Assembly (NCBI GenBank): GCA_004552485.1
Contig: SFOH01000033.1
Coordinates: 1 to 23,406, forward strand
Direction: 5' to 3'
DNA: 23,406 bases
Source: Bacteroidales bacterium
Lineage (GTDB): Bacteria; Bacteroidota; Bacteroidia; Bacteroidales; Muribaculaceae
Shown: piece by piece, positions 1 through 6,243 of the stretch
How positions within the stretch are numbered: the stretch's first letter is position 1
How the letters are laid out: the number at the start of each line of letters is the position of its first letter
Program-made: the position numbers and the translations under genes
Notes under the pieces: generated by a model
Told to the model about the DNA's origin: nothing
The model's database searches: none
What the model saw: only the letters and a program-made list of their open reading frames with translations

Positions 1-453
1 GGTGGGCATTTTCACGTGGGTGTCGTCGATGAATGTCATGAAGACAACGCGCTGGCCGTCCATGATGGTGCTCCACTCGCGGGTGTCGGCGTTGAAGTCG
101 AGGCGGGTGACAACGCCGTCGGGGCCGGTGATGGTGTAGCCGTTCTTGTCGCATTTGCAGAGATAACGGCCGTTCTCGCCCTCGATGACTTTAGTGCCCT
201 GGGCAACAGGATTGCTGCCGCTCCAGAACTCTATCGAGTTGATTACCAGGATGTCAGCCAATGCCGACACCTCATATACGGGGAGAATCCAGAAGGCGAT
301 GAACACCAGCTCGTTGACGAACTTGCTGTCAATCTTGCTGTTCCAGGTCAGCAGCTTGTTGGTGAGCTTGAAAGAGCCGATGCAGGAGGTGCTGAGAACT
401 GAGCCGCACACGACTGTCAGGGCGAGGGCCACGGTAAGGATGGTCTTTTTCAT
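1..453 (-). CDS. DUF3332 family lipoprotein, 3' end cut by window edge
   Basis: The reading frame starts at ATG 453-451 and stays open to base 1, giving 151 residues with no stop, so the C-terminus lies outside the window. The N-terminus (MKKTILTVALALTVVCGS) is a signal peptide that runs into STSCIG, a lipoprotein-type cleavage site with Cys24. The stretch around residues 46-82 (NELVFIAFWILPVYEV, then a second hydrophobic run and IEFWSGSNP) matches my memory of the small Bacteroidetes DUF3332 lipoproteins. After it comes a short beta-rich part (YLCKCDKNGYTITGPDG). No function is established for the family. No acidic residues follow the Cys, so surface export is not suggested. I see no TAnnTTTG box in the 69 bases upstream, so it may be read through from the mltF-like gene. 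I am confident of the gene and fairly confident of the family. Confidence 0.85.
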   Translation of the reverse strand, partial: MKKTILTVALALTVVCGSVLSTSCIGSFKLTNKLLTWNSKIDSKFVNELVFIAFWILPVYEVSALADILVINSIEFWSGSNPVAQGTKVIEGENGRYLCKCDKNGYTITGPDGVVTRLDFNADTREWSTIMDGQRVVFMTFIDDTHVKMPT

Positions 454-456
454 AAG

Positions 457-495
457 GGTGGATTTTTTATGTTTTAGTAAAAAAAAAGGTGGATT
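457..495. repeat. Paired GGTGGATT direct repeats with an A9 tract upstream of the DUF3332 gene
   Basis: GGTGGATT occurs at 457-464 and again at 488-495, a 31-base period (about three helical turns). The second copy lies against a run of nine A at 479-487. The pair fills most of the 69-base gap between the mltF-like stop and the DUF3332 start. It could be an operator or chance; there is no hairpin here that would look like a terminator. Confidence 0.3.
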
Positions 496-522
496 ACAAT
501 TTATTTCTTTTGGGGATTAGCG

Positions 523-1890
523 TTATTTGCCGACCGTCTTTGAGGCCAGCTTGTAGAATTCGGTGACTTTGCGGACATATTCGGTGGTCTGGCGGCCGCG
601 GAAGTATCCGTATTTCACGACGGGGTCGTTGTAATACTCGGGGCGGCTCTCCATGAGCACGGCTTTTTCGACGTTGCCGTACCACTTCTGCGGGTCCATG
701 CCATATTTACGGGCGAGGGCGATGCCGTCCAGGATGTGCGCGATGCCGGAGTTGTAGGCGGCAAGCTTGAAGAGCCGGCGCTCGTCGGGGTCGCTGACGT
801 ATTTTGCCAGCGACGTCTCCAGGCTGTTCATGATGTCGGCGGCGAGTTTGACGCTTGTCTCGGGGCTCGCGAGGGCGCCGGGGCTGACGCCGTGACCCTG
901 CGCCACGGAAGGCATAATCTGCATGATGCCGCGAGCGCCGGCCCATGACACGAGGCCCGGGTCGAAGCCGCTCTCGACGTAGCCCATGGCCGCAAGGAGG
1001 CGCCAGTCTTCGCCGGCGGCGTCGGAGTATTTGCGGAAGAGGTCGTCGTACTGCGAGATTTTTCCGCCGGAGAAGCCCATGGTGAGCGGGCCGGGCATGG
1101 CCTTGCTCTGCTCATAGTAGCGGCGGTATTCCATGTTGACGGCGCGACGCGGCGCCTCGCCGCCGAAGTAGGCGCTGATGCTGTCGGCCAGCCACGCCTT
1201 CGCAGGGCTCACGGCCCAGCGACTTTGCTGGTCAAAGCTCAGCGCGAGGGTGATGTCCAGGCCGGGATAATACGTTTTGTTGAGTTTGGCGATGTCGGAG
1301 TCGACGACGGTCATGGGCAGCTCTGAGGACGCCACTTTGTCCAGGAGGTCCTCCTCGGTGATGGAGTCGGGGTCGACGGCATGGATGCGGATTCCGCCGC
1401 CGAGCTCGCTGTCGAGGTTGCGCAGGCGGTGGTAATATTTTGAGTCGGCCGGCACATATATGTCCTTGCCAACGAGGCCGGTGACGTCGCGCACCACGCT
1501 GTCGCCTCGGGGCTGCACGAGCACCTGGTGGGTGTAATTCTCGGGGCCTGTGAACACCACGCGGCGTTTGCTCTCGGCGGTGACGGGCACTTCGTAGGCC
1601 ACGAGGTCGACCCGGCCGCTGTCGAGCATGTCGAGGGCCTTTGCCAGCGAGGGCGCCACGGTGAGATCCAGCTCCATGCCTTTCTCGCGTGCCAGCGCCG
1701 AAACGAGGCTGTAGTCGAAGCCCATGTTCTCGTCGCGGTAGTGGAAGTAGGAGGCGGGGCTGTAGAGCGTGGCCACGCGCAGCGTATCGGGCAGAGGACG
1801 GACAGCGTCTTCGCTCTTGCCGCCACCACCACACGCCGCCGTCAGCACGGCCATGACCAGGAGGGATAATATATTGCGTATCTTACTCAT
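523..1890 (-). CDS. mltF: MltF-type membrane-bound lytic murein transglycosylase (substrate-binding domain plus SLT domain)
   Basis: The 455-residue lipoprotein precursor has signal peptide residues 1-19 followed by Cys20 (LTAAC). A glycine run follows the Cys, with no surface-export signal, so it is probably retained facing the periplasm. Residues about 35-265 resemble a family 3 solute-binding domain (DTLRVATLYSPASYFHY, then a region ending in DLVAYEVPVT). Residues about 285-430 form the SLT lysozyme-like domain: catalytic Glu306 in YVESGFDP, then GARGIMQIMP, then the AYNSG motif. That two-domain order defines MltF, which cleaves the MurNAc-GlcNAc bond of peptidoglycan with 1,6-anhydro product formation. 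I chose ATG 1890 over TTG 1896; the ATG lies within the last codons of purM (8-base overlap), so the two are translationally linked. The gene sits downstream of purM at the distal part of the surface-protein operon. Confidence 0.9.
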   Translation of the reverse strand: MSKIRNILSLLVMAVLTAACGGGGKSEDAVRPLPDTLRVATLYSPASYFHYRDENMGFDYSLVSALAREKGMELDLTVAPSLAKALDMLDSGRVDLVAYEVPVTAESKRRVVFTGPENYTHQVLVQPRGDSVVRDVTGLVGKDIYVPADSKYYHRLRNLDSELGGGIRIHAVDPDSITEEDLLDKVASSELPMTVVDSDIAKLNKTYYPGLDITLALSFDQQSRWAVSPAKAWLADSISAYFGGEAPRRAVNMEYRRYYEQSKAMPGPLTMGFSGGKISQYDDLFRKYSDAAGEDWRLLAAMGYVESGFDPGLVSWAGARGIMQIMPSVAQGHGVSPGALASPETSVKLAADIMNSLETSLAKYVSDPDERRLFKLAAYNSGIAHILDGIALARKYGMDPQKWYGNVEKAVLMESRPEYYNDPVVKYGYFRGRQTTEYVRKVTEFYKLASKTVGK

Positions 1891-2911
1891 ACTCAAAGGT
1901 TCCGTATGGGGTTACGATACTCATTCCGCTGCCTTGGACAAAGCGCCCGGTCACCTGCGCCGCCACACCGTAGCGTGCGGCCCGGGCGATGACGGCCGCG
2001 GCGCTCTCTTCGGGCACAATGACCTCCATGAGGCAGCCCATGTTGAAGACCTGATACATCTCGCGGGCGCTGACACCGGGGACGTCGGCCATCATGCGGA
2101 ACACTTCGGGCACCGGCAGCGTATTGTCTTTCACGACGCGGAGATGTGGCACGGCCTTGCAGGTTTTGCAGTGTCCGCCGCCGGTGATGTGTACCATTCC
2201 GCGGACGATAACAGCTTCATCATTAAGCACCTCGCGCAGCACGGGCAGGAAGGTTCGCGTGGGGCTCACGAGAAGCGGCCTACTTTCGGGGCACCTCGGC
2301 AAAAGGTCGTGGCGCAGCCATGTCAGCCCGTTGCAGCCCACGCCGGAGTTTTCCTGTTCCTCGTAGGTTGCCTGACCGTAAGAGGCGAGGCCCACGATGA
2401 CGTCGCCGGCGCGTACCTCCGCGTTGTCGATAATCCTGTTCTGCGGCACGCGGCCGACGGCGCTCATGTCGAGGGTGAAGCGCGTGACCATCTCCGGCAC
2501 ATCGGCCGTCTCGCCGCCGCCGCTGACGATGTCGATGCCGAGGGCGCGCAACCGGGCACAGCGTTCTTCGACGGCCGCAATCAGCGCCGCCACAGCCGCA
2601 TCGTCCACGACGCGCGGGTTGCGGTTGATGACCGTGTTGATGACGAAGCCGCCGGTGATGCCCACGCAGGCCATGTCGTCGGTGTTCATGACGATGGCGT
2701 CCTGTGCCAAGGCTCTGACCTCTTGCGGATTGCCGAGGTCGGTAAGCAGCGCCTTCGTGCCCGTGCCGTCGGAGTGGAGCACCATGCCGCCGGGCATAAT
2801 CCGGCAGAAGGCACCCGGGCGCACGCCGCCGTAACAGCTCGTCAGAGCTGAGGCGAGTGCGGTTTTCGACGATGACACTCCGAGCTCTCTGTAGCGGCGC
2901 GCGTCAGTCAT
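1883..2911 (-). CDS. purM: Phosphoribosylformylglycinamidine cyclo-ligase (AIR synthase)
   Basis: The enzyme converts FGAM and ATP to AIR, the fifth step of de novo purine synthesis, in the cytoplasm. The 342-residue protein has the PurM/AIRS fold signatures: HSDGTGTKALL (about residues 46-56), a glycine-rich GGGETADV segment, AGDVIVGLASYGQATYE, LVSPTRTFLPV, and the C-terminal MVHITGGG motif. The text closely follows the Bacteroidetes branch of PurM rather than the E. coli one. The start ATG 2911 lies only two bases after the stop of the upstream PCMD lipoprotein gene (2914), and the 3' end overlaps the mltF-like gene by 8 bases. The gene therefore appears co-transcribed with cell-surface genes instead of purine genes. 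Its pathway partner purL is in this window but in another transcription unit. No motif appears to be missing. Confidence 0.95.
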   Translation of the reverse strand: MTDARRYRELGVSSSKTALASALTSCYGGVRPGAFCRIMPGGMVLHSDGTGTKALLTDLGNPQEVRALAQDAIVMNTDDMACVGITGGFVINTVINRNPRVVDDAAVAALIAAVEERCARLRALGIDIVSGGGETADVPEMVTRFTLDMSAVGRVPQNRIIDNAEVRAGDVIVGLASYGQATYEEQENSGVGCNGLTWLRHDLLPRCPESRPLLVSPTRTFLPVLREVLNDEAVIVRGMVHITGGGHCKTCKAVPHLRVVKDNTLPVPEVFRMMADVPGVSAREMYQVFNMGCLMEVIVPEESAAAVIARAARYGVAAQVTGRFVQGSGMSIVTPYGTFEYE

Positions 2912-2913
2912 GG

Positions 2914-4500
2914 TCAGTAGTCGTATTCAAGTTCGAAATTGTCAACCCACAGAATGGCGCCGTTGCCGCCGGTGAAGTAGTCGCCGTATTTGCTGGCCGA
3001 CGCCGTGATGAGGATGTATTTGGGCACGCGCGAGGTCGACTTGTATTTCAGCTCAAACTCAAACGGCGTGTACTCGCTGACGTTCTCGCCCATCTCCATC
3101 TTGCCGTAGGCCACGACATACGAGCCGTTCTCGTCGAAGAGCTGGCGGTTGTTGGGGTTGGTGCGGATTTCGAAGGGCGTGTTCTGGTCGATGAGGGCGC
3201 ACCAGATGATGCACGTGTCGGGACGGTTCTTAAGGCTTTCGAAGCCGCTCGAGGTCGAGGAAATCGGCGCGGTGGTGTACTTGAAATAGCCGCGCATCTT
3301 GGTGGGACGCTGGGTGAAGGGGCGGCCGAAGGAGAGGATGCCGTTGGTGCCGTCGGTGCGCACATAGTCGCCGACGAAGATGTTGCCGGCAGCGAGTTTG
3401 CCGAGCAATCCGATGCCCACGAACTTGGTCTGCAGCATGGCAGCAAGGCCGTTGGAGTCGACGGTTTCCTCGGTGGGAACGGTGTTGCTGGGGCCGAGCG
3501 TGGTGGCGCCCTTGTTGCCGGTGCCCCAGTAGTTCTCGCCGCCTTCAGCCCACGGACACCACACCTTTCCGTCAAGCCACCAGCTGTCGAAGTTCATGTT
3601 GGGCGGCTGGATGCTCATGCCGGTAGTGAACTCCACGGAGGCGCCGACGTCAGAGCCGCTGACAGCGCGCGCCTCGTAGGTTGTGTTCTCCGACAGATGG
3701 AGCAGACGCGCATGGAAGTTGCCGCCGTTGACGGTCATCCATGCCTGCGGAACGCGTGTCCACTCCGCGTCACCCTTCAGACGGTATTCCACGCCGAAGT
3801 CCGAGCCCTCGACACCCTGGCCGTAGACCCATGCGACGTTGGTCCAGGCGTCGACGCTGGCGGTGGTGACAAGTGCCTCGGTGACATCGACATAGATGGT
3901 CCATATCTCGCGGTGGCCATGGTTGGTGACCACCACCTCGACGGCATGGGTGAAGTCGACATTCTGATTGTTGAGGTCGGGCACCATGACGGAGCCTTCT
4001 GCACCGAGCTTGATGCGGTCGACATGGAGGTTGGCGAGGTCGACGGCGTCGGTGACGGACAGCACCACGCGCTTTGCGGGAACGTCGATGGTGGTGGAGC
4101 CGACCTGGCCGTTCACGCTCATGTAGCGCTCGATGGTCTGCACGCCCGTGATGGTCCACTCGTAGTCATAATAAAGGAAGAGCTTGACCAGCGCGGGGCG
4201 GCTCAGGTCGAGGGGCTGACTGAAGGCGCTGTCCTTGACGACGGCGCCGGGCGTGAGGCGATAGTCCTCGATCATCACATTATATATATCCGTCTCCTCG
4301 GGGAAGTAGAGGGTGACGGTTTTCTTCGTGGAATCGATGCGGGCGTTCTGACTCTGCCCCACGGCCACGATGTCCTGGATATTTGCCTGGATGTGGGGAT
4401 AGGGTATGTCGTCCTTGATGCATCCGCCGGAGAGGATGCCGGCGGTGACGGCCACGGCGGCCATCAGCGCATATATGGCTGTTCTGAGAGTGTGGCTCAT
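2914..4500 (-). CDS. PCMD-domain surface lipoprotein
   Basis: The 528-residue precursor has signal peptide residues 1-26 ending LSGGC, with lipidated Cys27. The residues after the Cys read IKDD, which fits the Bacteroidetes lipoprotein export signal (Lys followed by two acidic residues), so display on the outer face of the outer membrane is likely. Residues about 40-210 look like two beta-rich modules of DUF5018 type (TKKTVTLYFPEETDIYNV, then AKRVVLSVTDAVDLANL). A fibronectin-III-like segment follows (AWTNVAWVYGQG to TYEARAVSGSDVG). Residues about 290-528 resemble the putative carbohydrate metabolism domain (PCMD, PF13201): NFDSWW near its start, FTQRPTKMRGYFKYT in the middle and GAILWVDNFELEYDY at the end. 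It overlaps the upstream barrel gene by ATGA (4497-4500). The biochemical role is unknown; glycan binding or processing is suggested only by the domain name. Confidence 0.82.
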   Translation of the reverse strand: MSHTLRTAIYALMAAVAVTAGILSGGCIKDDIPYPHIQANIQDIVAVGQSQNARIDSTKKTVTLYFPEETDIYNVMIEDYRLTPGAVVKDSAFSQPLDLSRPALVKLFLYYDYEWTITGVQTIERYMSVNGQVGSTTIDVPAKRVVLSVTDAVDLANLHVDRIKLGAEGSVMVPDLNNQNVDFTHAVEVVVTNHGHREIWTIYVDVTEALVTTASVDAWTNVAWVYGQGVEGSDFGVEYRLKGDAEWTRVPQAWMTVNGGNFHARLLHLSENTTYEARAVSGSDVGASVEFTTGMSIQPPNMNFDSWWLDGKVWCPWAEGGENYWGTGNKGATTLGPSNTVPTEETVDSNGLAAMLQTKFVGIGLLGKLAAGNIFVGDYVRTDGTNGILSFGRPFTQRPTKMRGYFKYTTAPISSTSSGFESLKNRPDTCIIWCALIDQNTPFEIRTNPNNRQLFDENGSYVVAYGKMEMGENVSEYTPFEFELKYKSTSRVPKYILITASASKYGDYFTGGNGAILWVDNFELEYDY

Positions 4501-5360
4501 ATCACAACTAACATTCCGAAGTTAATATTGAAGATGTTGAAGCGGAAGTTGGCGCCGGAGCTGAAGCGGCTGCCCTCGTCCGTGCCGTTGGTGGTCTGGT
4601 CTTCCTTGCGCAGTTTGATGCCGAAGACGCCGAAGCTGACGTTGAAGGCCACGTTCTGCTGCATGAAGATGGCCACGCCGGGGCTGAAGTTGAGGCTGGC
4701 CTGGGTGACGGTGGTGCGCGTGTCCTTCGGCTCGTCGTTGAAGAGGCGTTTGAAGCGCGACTGGCCGCTCTGGAACATCAGGTCGACCTCGTTGAAGACG
4801 CTGAAACGCTTCTGGCGGCCGAGGCCGACATAGTTGCGGTAGGCGCAGCCCATGGCATACGACTCCTGATAGTAGCCGACATCGCGAATCGAGAAGTTGA
4901 GGTCGTCGCTGAAGTCCACGGCCAGGTGGTTGAGGTCGGCCGTGCCGCGCGTGTAGTTCACCTTCAGGCCGATGCTCTGATTGTGGCGGAAGAAGTAGGC
5001 GGCGCTGAGGTTGATGGAGTAGATTTTGCCGCCGAAGTCGAAGTCGTTCAGGATATTGAGCAGCTGTATGTCCTTGGTGTTCAGCTCGCCGTAGCTGGCC
5101 GTGACGCCGAAGCCCCAGCAGCCTTTCGGGATGTAGAGATAGTTGTAGAGGCCGCGGTCAAAGCGGCCGAAGTTGCGTTCGGGGAGGATGATGGCCGTGG
5201 TGTCGCCGCGGGCGACCACCATCTCCTGCTCGGCCGTCTGGCGTCTCTCGGTGTTGGCCACGGACTTCTTGCGCATGATTGTCTGCGCCTGGACGCCGGC
5301 CGTCGCCAGCATCAGCGCCAGCACCGCCGCAATCCTCAGTATGTTGCTTTTTCTTGCCAT
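4497..5360 (-). CDS. Outer-membrane beta-barrel-like protein, copy B of a tandem pair
   Basis: The 287-residue protein has a clear signal peptide (residues 1-25, cleavage after GVQAQ). A short polar stretch follows, then alternating beta strands from about residue 75 on. YIPKGCWGFGVTASYGE opens the barrel-like part, and strands such as IYSINLSAAYFFR and SIGLKVNYTRG alternate polar and hydrophobic residues. The chain ends FRFNIFNINFGMLVVI, a final strand closing on a hydrophobic residue as outer-membrane barrels do. It is a paralogue of the neighbour at 5364-6233: both share the (F/Y)IPKG.W..GV..SY block and the FR.N.F.I.FG ending. It starts three bases after the upstream stop and overlaps the next gene by 4 bases. 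It is probably a partner or anchor of the two PCMD lipoproteins. No specific function can be assigned. Confidence 0.8.
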   Translation of the reverse strand: MARKSNILRIAAVLALMLATAGVQAQTIMRKKSVANTERRQTAEQEMVVARGDTTAIILPERNFGRFDRGLYNYLYIPKGCWGFGVTASYGELNTKDIQLLNILNDFDFGGKIYSINLSAAYFFRHNQSIGLKVNYTRGTADLNHLAVDFSDDLNFSIRDVGYYQESYAMGCAYRNYVGLGRQKRFSVFNEVDLMFQSGQSRFKRLFNDEPKDTRTTVTQASLNFSPGVAIFMQQNVAFNVSFGVFGIKLRKEDQTTNGTDEGSRFSSGANFRFNIFNINFGMLVVI

Positions 5361-5363
5361 GGC

Positions 5364-6233
5364 TCAGATATAGAATGTGCACCCGAAGGTGATGGAAAAC
5401 AGGTTGATACGGAAATTGGCCATCTTGAACTTGCGGTCGGCGACGTAGATGCGGTCGGTGGTGCTCCGCGCGTGGCTGTAGTTGAAGCCGAGGACGCCGA
5501 CGTTCACCTCGATGGCCGAGTAGTTGTTGAGGAACATGACCAGGCCGGGCGCCATGCCCACGTTTATGTTCCACGACTTCTCGAAGGTGCCGGTGAAGTC
5601 AACGCCGCTGCCTTTCTCGATCTTGCTCTCGCCGCCGCCGAACTCGGCCTGCATCTCGGCGAACATGCCGAAGCGCGTGCCGGCGCCGAGGCTCAGGTAG
5701 TAGCGGAAGGCGGCCATGGCGGAGAAGTTGTGGTTGATGGTGAACAGATGGTCGACGTCATAATCGGTCTCGGAGTCGAGCACGAAATGCGCCTTGTCGA
5801 GTTTGATGCGGCTGCGGTTGTAGGCGAGGCGACCGCCGGCGGCCATATTGTCCTGGAAGGTGTACATGACCATGGGCGACACCTTGAACGAGTATGTGTC
5901 GCCGTTCAGGTTCTCGACAATCAGGAACTGGTAGTTGTCCTGGCTCGACTGGCTGTAGCTCACGCTGACGCCCGTGATCCACTGCCCCTTGGGGATGAAC
6001 GTGCTCATCTCAATCTCCCTTTCGAACTGCGGAATCTCCGCTGCAGGCACTTCGGCCACAATCTCGGAGGTCTCGATGGCCACGACGGCCGAGTCGGCGG
6101 CGAGGGAGTCAGCGCGCGCCGTCGCCGTCAGCGTGTCGGGCGCCGCGACGGCTGCCTCCGTGACCTCGGACAAGGCCAAGGCCGGGGATGCGCACATCAT
6201 CAGGGCCGCTGTTATGTTGATTAATTTCTTCAT
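5364..6233 (-). CDS. Outer-membrane beta-barrel-like protein, copy A of a tandem pair
   Basis: The 289-residue protein begins with signal peptide residues 1-21 (MKKLINITAALMMCASPALA). Next is an Ala/Glu/Thr-rich, probably disordered segment to about residue 68, which copy B lacks at this length. The barrel-like part starts with FIPKGQWITGVSVSYSQ and contains amphipathic strands such as FKVSPMVMYTFQ, AAGGRLAYNRSRIKL and AIEVNVGVLGFNYS. The last strand is FRINLFSITFGCTFYI. It shares opening and closing blocks with the downstream gene, so the pair arose by tandem duplication and then diverged. It starts 10 bases after the stop of the large DUF4493-like/PCMD gene and ends 3 bases before copy B. 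Placement between two surface lipoproteins suggests a shared envelope complex; this is inference. Confidence 0.8.
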   Translation of the reverse strand: MKKLINITAALMMCASPALALSEVTEAAVAAPDTLTATARADSLAADSAVVAIETSEIVAEVPAAEIPQFEREIEMSTFIPKGQWITGVSVSYSQSSQDNYQFLIVENLNGDTYSFKVSPMVMYTFQDNMAAGGRLAYNRSRIKLDKAHFVLDSETDYDVDHLFTINHNFSAMAAFRYYLSLGAGTRFGMFAEMQAEFGGGESKIEKGSGVDFTGTFEKSWNINVGMAPGLVMFLNNYSAIEVNVGVLGFNYSHARSTTDRIYVADRKFKMANFRINLFSITFGCTFYI

Positions 6234-6243
6234 TATCTGTCGT

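Noticed and set aside
2857..4833. A 658-codon open frame on the plus strand, antisense to the PCMD lipoprotein and purM
   Set aside because: It is the mirror of real codons in GC-rich DNA. Its translation is low-complexity Val/Gly/Asp/His-rich with no motif, and the minus-strand genes there have signal peptides and recognisable domains.
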